DNA of 64,000 bases from the NCBI RefSeq assembly GCF_036669915.1, contig NC_089320.1, positions 17,439,839 through 17,503,838 on the forward strand, written 5' to 3'. This document shows positions 27,701 to 37,898 of the stretch, in pieces. The position numbers and the translations under genes are program-made. Position 1 is the first letter of the stretch. The number at the start of each line of letters is the position of its first letter. Origin of the DNA: Pocillopora verrucosa (lineage: Eukaryota; Cnidaria; Anthozoa; Scleractinia; Pocilloporidae). A model generated the notes under the pieces. The model did no database searches. It had not been told where the DNA came from and saw nothing but the letters and a program-made list of their open reading frames with translations.

Positions 27701-28016
27701 CTCGATAATTAACTGGGTGGGTTCTCCCATCCTTGTCGAAGCCAAGCAAAAGAAGGCTTCTTTTAATTGACTTGAAATAGATATTAAAATTGTTCACCAC
27801 TCACAAAAACGCAAGCTACACACACACGGGCTACCAAAATTATAAAATAAATGAATATAATAATAATAGTAATAATAATTATAACATAGCTAGTAACTTT
27901 GTCTAATCAGATTCAATTGCGCGAGCGTGCTTCATATTCCTATTGCGCACGCTCATGACGTCAGCAAACAAATCCCTCGAGAAAAAAATTTTCCTTCGGG
28001 TTGAAATGTTATAAAA
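24781..28016. other. Gene-poor interval with scattered repeats
   Basis: No supported exon. The stretches 25240-25345 and 25560-25860 share the phrases catgtaaacg and aggtggggtaacccgcc (seen again as ggcgggttacctcacct), in opposite orientations; I recognise this as a common anthozoan dispersed repeat. Copy B of the CCGTAAAA repeat is at 27311-27468. Near 27905-27965 a gcgagcgtg/cacgctc inverted pair precedes the long palindrome. Frames of up to 99 codons around 26530-27150 show no domain. Confidence 0.5.
27311..27468 (+). repeat. Interspersed CCGTAAAA-type repeat, copy B
   Basis: Collinear partner of 869-1045, starting taaccgttagccgtaaaatg and ending attttagccgttagcctta. Slightly better preserved than copy A. 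Like copy A, it is followed by a G-rich stretch after a short interval. Confidence 0.55.
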
Positions 28017-28202
28017 CAATTGGTTCATACGTCAGCTGTGCGTTCATCGAGATATGAAGCACGCGGGAAGTTTGGAGAGCACTCAAGAAGCTAGAGTTGC
28101 TCTCGGCTACGCCTCGAGCAACTCTTGCGCACCTTTCGTGCCCTCCAAACCTCCCGCGTGCTTCATATCTCGACGAACGCACGCTGACATATGAACCAAT
28201 TG
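28017..28202. mobile_element. Foldback/MITE palindrome
   Basis: A 186-bp near-perfect palindrome running from caattggttcata to tatgaaccaattg. Arms of about 70 bp contain gcgttcatcgagatatgaag and its reverse complement, joined by a short GC-rich centre. No coding capacity. It lies about 170 bases before the candidate exon at 28376. Confidence 0.85.
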
Positions 28203-28375
28203 TTAATAAGAGTTTGCGTGTGCCTGTGGGATCGCGCGAGTGCTTCTGAGTGTAGCGCGCCGCGTTTAAGTGGCGGCAAGTGTGTTTGAGTTACTATAAC
28301 ACTGGTGCAAATCGCGATTCTTTTATAGCATCGTTTGTTTCCTTTAGATTGTGATAACTCAACAATCATTCGAAA

Positions 28376-28427
28376 ATGCTAACAAACACAACTGAATCAC
28401 AGCCATGGCTAGGGATCTTCAAAACAG
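28376..28427 (+). other. Candidate 5' coding exon (aldo-keto reductase?)
   Basis: An ATG in a short frame (MLTNTTESQPWLGIFKT) is followed by a good donor (AACAG|GTGAGG). It leaves one extra base, which fits in phase with the candidate exon at 37825-37898, and that exon in turn fits in phase with the first certain reductase exon at 41889. The chain would need introns of 9.4 and 4.0 kb. Agreement of two phases by chance is about 1 in 9, so support is weak. Confidence 0.22.
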
Positions 28428-29764
28428 GTGAGGCTGACGCACAAACTGGCAGGAAACATTTCAAAGGAAGGGTACGGGAGCGTTCGACATTTCAGTTGTG
28501 AAATTTGACACAACTGAACTTTTTACTACCCACGAAAGAACTCCCGATATTTAGGAGATTCTAGAAAGGATATCCGAGAAACGTGTCCAGAGATGGGAAT
28601 GTTAACCTCTTTGATCTTTGGTTTCTAATTAATAATTAGAAAATAGTCAAAATAGGCAAAAAGTCATTCATTTTAGGGGTGACAACTCTGGGTAATATAA
28701 CCATTTGGAAAAAATGCACTTTTTTTAAGTAAGGCTAAAACTGGGATGGAGACAGATTTCTGATGAAAGTATTCAAGTCACAAAAGGCTTCAAAGCTGTA
28801 TGTTTAATGAAGAGTTGATGATTGATCTGGTTAACCCTTAGACCACCATTCATCCATGTTTTACTTCCTCATTTTAGTTAATTAGCATAATTCCCAGTTA
28901 AAATATGTATAACTATATAATATGTACCTGTGTACATTATACCATCAGAATTAAATCAGTAAGACTATTGTCATTTTGAATATTTACATGCTGTCAGAAC
29001 TGAAACATCTTGGACTCTCACTCTATTAACTAATTGAGTTAGTATAATAAGGTTAAGAGTTAGTGTTAATTAAGGAGTCCATGATGTGTCAAGTTCAGAA
29101 TTTTTGGTATAGAAGTATTCAAATTTAAGTTCCAATTTCACCTTAAGACTCAAATTGTATTAGAGTCAAGTCCAACTTATTTCAAAGGAGCAGATTGAAC
29201 AACATACCTGTAGTGTTATAGCACAAACTTATGACTGTAACAAAACAATTTTAGTTAATTTTCTTTTCAGGGCACCAGTCTAATCACGTTCAGGACATTT
29301 GGGCAAGAGCATTAAATGAAACTTCTCCATGAATTTTTATGCTATTTTAGAACTGAATAGCTTAAAAGTTCTCTTGAACTCATATCCAAAGCTTTTATTT
29401 CTCAAATGGTCAGACACACAAGTGACTATTTTTGAAATAGAAAGCTTTGATGCAATTTTTGACTTCAAGCCAAAAATTGCTTTTGTAGAGCTAAGAATTT
29501 TCATTTGATGCCAGACCTAGAGCCTACAAAATGTGAAGAGAGAAGTACCCTGAAAATTGAAAAAAAAAAACCAGAAACAAATAATGCCAAATTTTGCAGA
29601 AAAAAAATCTTGTTAACTCCAGGTATGTAGTTTTCATCTGAGCCCTATTTGTCATAAAAAAACATTTTTTTAAATAGCTATATTTACTGAAATAGAGTTT
29701 CATGTTTTTATTTTTTGTCATATCTGTGTAGGTACGCTCTTAGTTTTTTAAAGTAAATTGTAAA

Positions 29765-29890
29765 ACTAACCTAGTGCACCAAAGCCGGACACGTAAACCC
29801 CTAAAAACCCTTGCATGAGGGAAAAATGGGGACCGTGTACCCCCAACCAGTGCTATGGTGCAACCTTTGGGGTTTTAAGGTGTGTTTAGA
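29765..29890. repeat. Imperfect palindrome, possible decayed MITE
   Basis: Outer arms gtgcacc/ggtgcaa and inner arms acacgtaaacccc/ggggaccgtgt pair imperfectly around a centre near 29825. It may be a small foldback element. Weakly supported. Confidence 0.3.
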
Positions 29891-30189
29891 TAGAAACTGC
29901 TAAATTAACTTTAGTTAACAAAGTTCCTTGTGCAGTGTGAAATGTCACAAAGTTTTCCGTAGTTGAACATCTACATTCATTTGAGGAGCAGTAAGTGAAA
30001 AGTGCTCAGATGCTCTCACCCCAATGTTTTTGTTTCATGTGTTGAAGCATGTAAATGAGTTCACAGTCCTAAGCCATTTTCCATAACTTGTACTTTATAA
30101 CGAGTAAATCAGATCCAATTTCTTTCCATCAATAGTTCAACTTCAGTCATTAGTAAAGGTGCTTACATGCCTAAAAACACAAAAGTACA

Positions 30190-30355
30190 CAACATATCCA
30201 TACACTGTTCAGCAAACCAATAATGAGAATACCCAAACTTATTAGTTAGAGGTTATTATCTTGATCTGATACCAAATTCTCCTGACTAATTTACAAGAAA
30301 ATTTGTAGCAGCTAAGGGGGAGAATTAACAATCAGATCTTGAGTTCAAGGGTTAA
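30190..30355. mobile_element. TTAA-type MITE, copy 3 (decayed)
   Basis: Shares aatgagaata, gataccaaattctcctgact, gggagaatt and cagatcttgagttcaagggt, in order, with the elements at 24095 and 22341. It ends with the inverted terminus and TTAA. The 5' terminus is decayed. Confidence 0.55.
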
Positions 30356-31229
30356 TGAGTTAGGGAAAATCATCATGACATCTTGCTTGCATTCCACATG
30401 CTTTAAACTGAGGGCTTAAATTCGTAATTATTGGATTTACTAAACTCCATTCTTAGTGATAATTTTCTTACCTTTATTAATTCATAACCAGGGATGTATT
30501 ATCATCCACGCAGGTTGATTTAACCCGCTTGTGTTTGCAATCATCATTGGTGAAGCCAGCATTTTGATCACTCACCGCACTTCAGGACTTCAGGTACATA
30601 ATTATGAAACTGATCACTAAACAAACAAAATATGTTTAATAGATAGAAGAGTGTAAACACATGCCATAAGATACAAACTTTTAGATTAATTTAATGTATT
30701 TAACTTAGTATGGTATATGGTATGCATATCTTTGAATTAATTGAACTTCACACCTACATCATTGTGAGGGCCAAATAATGGTAACAATGGAACTTTCTAA
30801 AACTTTCCTTTCTTGTTGATTGAAACTTACAATTTACGATGATGATACTTGGTGATCAAAGTATTTCATATTGCCTCCAACTCTTGATTTCATCTGTTGT
30901 ATATCTGTTAGGTCAGTTATGCATGCAGTTTGAACCTTGTTTATAGTATTACAAACCTTGAACTTGCATGTTCAGGATGTTAAGTCTGTGGACTGATCCT
31001 TGTTTTATACCTGGCCCAGCCAGCACATGTAGTGATAGTTTTCTTGCCAATAGTGAGGTAAAGCAATAACTGAGGAATGGAATTCTGACTGACTGACTGC
31101 TTCTTATACATCAGAGCTGCTGTAAAAAAACTTTCTAGCACATTGGATCATTTTTTACAAAGTATATATAAAGCATGTATGTATTGCAATGTTTCCTGAA
31201 CTGTTGTACTGAAATCAAGTCTTGAAAAT

Positions 31230-31790
31230 GCCACTTTCATACCACTTTTAAATCCCATTATGTTTTGAATGCTCGTGGCTGAGGTTACATCCTGTTCCAT
31301 TTAAGCACTTTCACTGTCCATCACTCAGTGCAAGAAAGTGTTTCATGGGCTTGAATCCCATTCGGTTTTAAATGCTTTTGGTGCAGGTTAATACCTTTCA
31401 CACTAATTAAAAGCACTTTCACGGTCTTTTACTCTGCACAAGAGAGTATTTCATGGGTTTGAATCCCACAAAGGTTGAAATACATTCTGGTTGAGGTTAA
31501 TTAACTTCTTTTCTACTCAACACTTTCACTATCTGTTACTTTATACAAGAAAGTGTTTCATGGGTTTGAATCCCACTAAGGTTGAAATAAATTCAGCTGA
31601 GTTGAAATAATTCCTTTTCACAGCACTTTCTCTTTCTGCTAGTCAGTGCAAAACAGTGTTTCATGGGTTTGAATCCCATTAAGATTTAAACACTTTTGAT
31701 AAATTTCAAGTGAGTTTCTTCTCTTCTGATAGAAGAACTTTCACTTTCTGTTGCACAGGGCAACACAGTATTGAAGAACTGATGTGAATC
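31230..31790 (+). repeat. 107-bp tandem repeat with a T-arm-like hairpin
   Basis: About five units. The phrase catgggtttgaatccca recurs at 31343 (one base changed), 31452, 31559 and 31662, giving spacings of 109, 107 and 103. Each unit also contains cactttc, and most carry a roughly complementary gaaagtg about 35 bases later. The atggg-TTTGAAT-cccat block forms a 5-bp stem with a 7-base loop, the geometry of a tRNA T arm, and differs from the Pol III B-box consensus at one base. No cloverleaf was found around it. Confidence 0.8.
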
Positions 31791-33219
31791 TAATTCTTGC
31801 TACATAAATTGTGCCTTACCTTTGACAATACAGTGCATTTATCTACATTGAAGAATAGGGAAGAGCAAAGATAAAACTTTGGTACTGGTAAGAAGGGCCA
31901 ATGAAAAAGAGGAAGATGAGTACATTCAAGGACATGGAAGCCCCACTAACAGAGAAGAATTAAGGATACAGAAGAGCATTCCATTTCTTGAAAAGAAATG
32001 ACTACAAGCTGTTTTGATGTGAATACTGTACTTCAATCTGAAGACCATAGATAATTCTACCAGACACATGACAAGCCACCTTAAATTTTGACTGCATGAG
32101 GCAGGGACAACAGAAAACCTGTGGCACTTTATACTACACCTTGGTGTAAGGGTGTAAGGGCCTCACTTTGCAAACATGTACATGTATAACAAGAGAAGCT
32201 TCTCTCCTTTAACCACACAAAATAACAAACCACCTTTCAACAAAGGCAAAAGGGGGCTATCTCACTTCCTGCTATGTAGATGACACCATACCACCTTCAG
32301 CTGTAGAGACAACAGAGGAACAGCACTCTCTAAGCACCTAAACAAAGCACAGAGAATTATCACACTTCATACCAAAAAGATGCACAGTATAAGCCAACAG
32401 GATTCATGAGCCATAAATCAATTTTGTGTCGAAATTTCAACTATAAAGCTGCATGAAAAGAGACCATTTGCAAGTACAAGAATCACAATTATCAAGCATT
32501 AATTCTACCCCACAGAAGACAACAGGCTTAATTGCAGAGCAGGCCAGAGAGGAATGCCATAAAGATCATAATGCACATGTGACAACAAGTAATCTTAAAT
32601 GGAAGGGAAGAGACCATTTCACCTTCTACAAATGACTACAAGCCAGCTTTAGGAGAAGGCCTTAGAGGACCATCATCTAGAAGGCGCACACGCATTAGAC
32701 TATGAGACCCAAAAATGACTTCAACCATAGGTGGAATAATATTGTACATGTCAATCATTTTTCTTCTTCCAACACAGATGACATAAAGCGATATTGAAGT
32801 AAGGGTCATGGAAGCATTAAAATTTTCCTGACAAAACAAGATGAGAGTCACACCTTCCAACCACAGATGACTACAACAAACCAGATGGAAACAGGAGTCA
32901 CAGAGGAGCATCACTTTCAAGAGTAAACAGATGACTTAACATGCCATCATGGGAAGAGAAATTATAGAAGATCAGCACCAGAAATTGTCCTTTAGGCTAT
33001 AAGAAGCCAACAAAAAGCTCGGGCCATAGAAACTATCCCACTAATGTTTGGTTAAGTAGTACACAAAATGATCACAACCATTCACTATAGAGTGCAAAGG
33101 TCACAGAAAAGCATACCATCTCCTGGAAACTGCAGGTAACAAAATCATCCTTCCCTTCAGAAATTCCATCACCATGCACTCAGTTTCCTCAACAACAGTC
33201 CTATGCAGTTATGTTTTTC

Positions 33220-33880
33220 TTCAAATCTACTCAGTATCTTCGAAGTGTCCTTGGTGGTCCTTTTATTTCTTGGTAGTTTGTGAATCCATGAGTGTGATTG
33301 GAATTGCTTGATTGTTGTCCATGCATGCATGTTGTCATCAGAAAAGTTGTGGTGTAGGTAGAAGTGTATTGCTATTCGTGGATCCTTGCTTCCTGTTGGG
33401 TTGCAGTGGTCAAGATTGCTCTAATGGTCCATTAGTTTCTACCAATGGTAAATCTATCTACAATCTTCGAGGTTCTCTCAGTGATCCTTGTATTTCATGG
33501 TGGTTTTTGAATCCATGTTTGAGGTTGGAAATGCTTGTTTGTTGTCCATGTTGTCACCAGTGAGGTTGTGGTTTGGCTAGAATTGTGTTGCTATTTGGAG
33601 AACCTTGCTTCCTGTTGGCTTGAGGTGGTCAAGATTGCTCTTGCAGTCCATTTGCTTCGATGATAAATCTATTTAGTATCTTCGAGGTGCCCTCAGTAAT
33701 CTTTGTATTTCCTGGTAGTTTGTGAATTCATGTGTGTGGTTGAAAATGCTTGTTTGTTGTCCGTGCATGTTGTCACCAGTAAGGTTGTGGTGTAGTTAGA
33801 AGGGTGTTGCTGTTTGGTAAACCTTGCTTCCTGGTGGCTCGAGGTGGTCAAAGTTGCTTTAGTGGTTCAGTTGTTTCTCT
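33220..33880. repeat. About 220-bp tandem repeat, three units
   Basis: Anchor atcttcga occurs at 33236, 33463 and 33678 (spacings 227 and 215). Each unit also shares a tttgtgaatccatg-type phrase, a tgcttgtttgttgtcc phrase, a ttgtcaccag phrase, an accttgcttcctgttgg phrase and a ggtggtcaagattgc phrase. Units are diverged by point changes and small indels. No frame stays open across units. Confidence 0.85.
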
Positions 33881-34199
33881 TGTAAGTGCACATGAAGTTC
33901 CTGGTCTATCAGCTATAAAATATAAACTGCACACTTCTCAATAATAACTTGCAATCTTATACAATCTTTGACAGACCTCTTTGTGCACATCCTGAAACTC
34001 CTGAACATATGCAGTGTATAATGAATTTCTTTCTCATCAACAGCCAATTGCTCTAGTATTTGATTTATGAAGTTCTAGCCATTGTTTAATTTTCTTCATC
34101 CTTCTAGGATACTGTTGTCTAATTTTCTTACAAACCTTTGAAAAATTGGTGCACTGTGGGTTTCAGTTTACTCTACACAAATAGATATATAAATCTGAC

Positions 34200-34404
34200 C
34201 TAGTAGGTATATCCTTTTGGCACTTTTGTATTCTCCTGGTTTGTTCTTATCCCAAGTTGTGTTTCTGGCTTGTAACAAGATGTCCTGAAAACTTGAGAAA
34301 AAGTACATGTCAGTGTCGTTATATTATACGTGATTACATGGCTCACCTTGCTAGTAGCTGTAGAAATGCCCCGAAAGTGGCATAATTTGTGGCTGAGTGT
34401 GCTC
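34200..34404 (-). other. Two candidate spliced exons of an unknown transcript
   Basis: On the minus strand, exon A (34404-34347) has an acceptor after gcctatttcag and a donor CAAG|GTGAGC. Exon B (34284-34200) has an acceptor after ctcaagttttcag and a donor CTAG|GTCAG. Both are open in one frame and join in phase 0 as ...TATSK|DILLQ.... No domain is recognised. They lie downstream of the 3'-splice-site-like array, and a candidate first exon ending ATG-GAG-AAG|GTAAGG is at 35322-35314. Supported by splice signals only. Confidence 0.3.
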
Positions 34405-34439
34405 CTGAAATAGGCTCAGTCATAGATCTAAGCCCTTGT

Positions 34440-35010
34440 AATAAAAACTGTATAGAAAAGTAGAAGTTGTTAGTCTTTTTATAACCTGAAAAGTAAACTT
34501 TAAATTAGTAATTTTTTGTTGTGATAAAGCGACACACACAGGTTTTTTCTAAGTTTATTGTTTTTGATTCACTTTTACAAGATAGTTTGTGTCTAGATCT
34601 CCTGAAATTAAAGTGTTAGTAGATCGAACATTATGTTTTGCGTGGCATACGTGCAGAATACCTGCTAAAAGATATGTTAAACAGTCCTGAAAAAGGAAGC
34701 TGTTAGTAGTTTTTATCCAACGTTTAAAAAAATCACCCAGACACCAGCCTTCATGTTTTTATTGTTTTCAAATCTTTTACATCTTGATACTTATATGTAT
34801 TTAATCATCCTGAAAAAAAAAATCGTTAGTAATCAGATCTATGTATTTTGCATGGTTTGCAAATTTGGCCGAAAAGTAGCATTTGTCCTGAAAAAAGAAA
34901 GTGTTAGTTGTTTTTAGTTCATTATTATCTGTACAAAAGTAGACAGTCAGACACAAGTTTTCTGTTTTTATTATTTTCAAAATGTTACATCATTTATACT
35001 TTAAGTTAGT
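34440..35010 (-). repeat. 208-bp tandem repeat carrying 3'-splice-site-like modules
   Basis: About two and a half units of about 208 bp; the anchor gacac-(c/a) at 34531, 34740 and 34950 gives the period. Each unit holds two modules that, on the minus strand, read ctaac, a short pyrimidine stretch, then cagg: branchpoint-like, polypyrimidine and AG. Module ends (plus-strand cctgaaa) are at 34485, 34601, 34686, 34809 and 34887. Each unit also has a minus-strand AATAAA or one-base variant. The array could be a duplicated terminal-exon region or a satellite that happens to resemble splice sites. Confidence 0.75.
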
Positions 35011-35066
35011 GTGTATGGTGGGGACGCGCATTCCTAAGTGAAAACTTTAGCATCTGAGGAAACCTG

Positions 35067-35119
35067 GAGTGTTCCTGTGTCAGTAAATATCGACACCCCG
35101 AAGGAACACTCGGGGTGTC
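35067..35119. promoter_or_regulatory. Pair of mutually exclusive hairpins
   Basis: A perfect 10-bp stem (35092-35101 with 35110-35119, loop 8 bases) contains gacaccccga/tcggggtgtc. Its loop and two stem bases (35102-35111, aggaacactc) are the exact reverse complement of 35067-35076 (gagtgttcct), so a second 10-bp stem could form instead. Only one can exist at a time. Function unknown. Confidence 0.55.
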
Positions 35120-35759
35120 CTAGATGGAGTTTATGGATCGTGTGCGGCCTGCTAACAATATTGTCGTTACCAGGCCTCTGTAACAAACATAGTTAATTGG
35201 ATGCCAATTATATTTTGAACCGAAAATCGAAAATGCCGACGACTGTGAGTTTCGAAAGTGCCGAATAGCCGGAGGAATATAATAAAAAGTGTTAACGTAC
35301 CTGCTGACCTTACCTTCTCCATGATAGCTGCCTGAGTGATCCGTGGGTTCAGTGGAGAATCTATTATTTACAACAATTTGGCTGACAGCAAGTGTGCTGT
35401 AATGTCAAAACAATTGGCCTAATGTATGTGTAAAAAGCTAACAGTTTAATATTGGCCATTTTTCAACTCAAAAGCCATTTCTTTTCCACTGACACATCCT
35501 CAAGTGTTTTGTGACGCAAGGTGATGAGTTGATTTCTTTGCAATTTTGGCTGGCATGACAAGATAAGATGTCATGAATTATAATGGCCTAAATATTCCGA
35601 TGTGCGGTACAATTGGCCTAATTTTTTTGTGACCTAAACTGTGGTGTGTGTATATCTCCTATTCCCACTAAATGAAGCCTCGACTGGCGGCTTCAACTGA
35701 AGCTAAACCACTAAACAAGATGGAAGTAGCAAATGGGCATACTCCCCCTGTTGAATGGC

Positions 35760-36113
35760 TTAAAATCTCCAGTTATTTACTATAAAGAAAAAAAAATGTC
35801 TGGTTGAACCTTTAGGCCAAAATCGTTTTGCCGTAATGAATTTTAAGGTATATTTTGGATGAAAAAGTCTCTCTAGATGCCAGTCCTTTGTGTAGCTGCT
35901 ACCTAGTGAAACTTCAAATGAAAAATAAGTCTTTGTGTAACGCGCAACTAAGCGGGAGTTTTCAATACCGAAGATGCTGGTGCTGACCGCAGGAGAGCCG
36001 TTGTAGTTCCGTGCTCCAGTCAAGGTAAAAGAGTGAAGAGCTGTAGTCTTGAAGTTGATGCCAGAGTCAGAGCCGAGGCGAAGGTGAAACGTATTCGAAC
36101 CTAAACCGAAAAC
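35760..36113 (-). CDS. Unrecognised open frame, 117 codons
   Basis: An open frame on the minus strand with no in-frame stop from 36113 to 35760. An ATG-type start is not obvious (an internal alternative codon begins the segment TGARNYNGSPAVST). Composition is mixed and protein-like (FGIENSRLVARY, YTKDWHLERLF), but no domain is recognised. A possible donor TTTCACTAG|GTAGC lies inside it. It could be an exon of the hypothetical minus-strand transcript or chance. Confidence 0.25.
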   Translation of the reverse strand, partial: VFGLGSNTFHLRLGSDSGINFKTTALHSFTLTGARNYNGSPAVSTSIFGIENSRLVARYTKTYFSFEVSLGSSYTKDWHLERLFHPKYTLKFITAKRFWPKGSTRHFFFFIVNNWRF

Positions 36114-36639
36114 CTATGCCGAACCTAAGCCGAAAGTACCTGAAAAGGAACCCAAAGGAGAGACCTAAGGGGAGGACCCAGCCAACCCAAGGGGACCCAA
36201 CTAACTAACCTAACTACATTAAATTAAGCCGAATATGAAGTCCATGGACTTCGAGCCGAAATTTGAGTTAAGGTTCATCCAGAGCTTTAACTAATAACCC
36301 TCCATTCCAACCCAAAAGGAATGAGCTAACCAGTTTGTGTTTGTCTTCCATCTGTATCTTCTTTCCCAGTTGAACATCTGTGAGTAGATCCTAAGATGTA
36401 GTGTAAATTGAAGAGGAGTGAAGAGAAACCTTAGGTCTCATCTTCCAACAATCCAATTCCCCACATCTTAAGATGTCCTCAACAGGGTCAAGCTGGTACA
36501 CTCTTGCTTTAGTGGTGTGGTAGCTGGACCAGGTGGTGTACTAACTTGGGTGCATTCCACAGGGAGAAGGTATTTCTGGAACAAAAAAAGATATATGAAT
36601 GAGTGATTTATTTATTGTTGATAAAGTTCATGTACAAGT

Positions 36640-36735
36640 GAATACGTGAATTAATGCAAGTATGAATGAAGGATGAAAGAATGGAAAGAAATAAAGGAAT
36701 GGAAGGATGAATGAATAAATGAATGATAGACAGAG
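36640..36735 (+). repeat. GAAT-type microsatellite
   Basis: Degenerate run of gaatgaat, gaaagaat, ggaatgga and aatgaatg words over about 95 bases, with a gatagacag motif repeated just after. Confidence 0.6.
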
Positions 36736-37824
36736 GGACCGATTGCATACATTTATGAACGATTGATAGACAGGCAACTCGAAAACAGAATCTTTGTCAC
36801 AGAAGGTTATCTGTTGAAACATCCTAGAAACTAAAATGAAGCCATGCGTAGAGTGTAGATAAGACCAGAGCAAACCTCAAAGAGGAACAGTAAATATCTT
36901 AGCAAGCGCAGGAACATTTGCTTACTCCGCTAGACAACGCGAGTTTTTAGTGAAGTTGTGAAACGCAGTTTTAACCTACGTAAGTTGATTAATGAGGAAC
37001 TGACTCGTTTGAATGCTCCCATTTCCAAAAAAATTAAACGGAAAAAAAGGAGGAAAACTGTAGAGGAAAGCGCAATTAAAGAAAAAGAGTTGCTTCCAGT
37101 TTGAATACCTTAGCAATCTGATGACTGATTTAAAAAAAGAATTTTATTTTTTCGCAAATGTTCTTCCGGAAGGTTAACGTATAACCCCATGCTATCCTGA
37201 AACAAAGCCATAGTCCCCAAAGAGGAATCTATCGTTTTCGCTAATGTTTTCTTTATTCAAGAACTGTATGTGTAGTGAAGTATGGGGCATGTGGAAATCC
37301 TGCCGTAATTTTGTTTTTGTTGTGGAAGGGGTAAACTGTTGGAGTTCTTTAAAATGATGTTGATTTACTTCAAAGGTGGCAAAAATCTACCAAATTTGCG
37401 GTTTAAGGAGACAATGAGGCGCCCATAAAAGAGCTGTAACAAGTAACACCATTGAAAACAAAGATGAGAGGGACCATTGCATAACTTTCACCATATCATG
37501 AACTGAAAAAGAACGCTAAAAGGACTATTTTGCCGTAGTATTATCTACTTTTACTCAGCGAAATTTGTTATCAATGAAATAATTCAATTTACAAGCAAAA
37601 AAATGGAAGACGTTCTTGAAACACGAGGCACGTGTTTTTCGCGCGTAAAGCCACTCACCACTGGTGACACCGGTGGTGTTCCGGAAACTTGTTCACTTTT
37701 GAGAAAATTCTCTTGTAAATTACTCTCAAGACTTAAACATTGAGTTTGAATTGACTAAAATTCCACTGTGGTATTTTAAAAATGTAACAATGAAGTAGTA
37801 CTAACCTCTTTGTTTCCACTGCAG

Positions 37825-37898
37825 CGAGTGTCTCTTCCGCGGCTGCAACATTTGCATTTGACGAACGCAAGAAAACCAAGAAGTTAAGAATTCTATTG
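37825..37898 (+). other. Well-bounded candidate exon
   Basis: A strong acceptor (actaac branchpoint, pyrimidine stretch, ccactgcag) and a strong donor (TTG|GTAAGT) bound a 74-base exon. It is open in the frame beginning (g)cg-agt-gtc and encodes ASVSSAAATF and ERKKTKKLRILL. It ends in phase 0, which fits the reductase exon at 41889. It may be a 5' exon of that gene, coding or untranslated, or part of an unrecognised transcript. Confidence 0.4.

Larger units (their letters stand above)
28428..36640. other. Gene-free, repeat-rich interval
   Basis: No confidently coding gene in about 8 kb. The interval holds a MITE copy, three unrelated tandem-repeat arrays, an alternative hairpin pair and candidate minus-strand exons, each listed separately. 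Between 31.9 and 33.2 kb the phrase agatgac(tacaa) recurs irregularly on the plus strand, suggesting a further decayed repeat. At 36090-36160 a short degenerate run of cctaagccgaaa-type repeats occurs. Confidence 0.5.

Noticed and set aside
31343-31680. tRNA genes in the 107-bp repeats
   Set aside because: Only a T-arm-like hairpin is present; no acceptor stem, D arm or anticodon arm fits around it and the B box has one mismatch.
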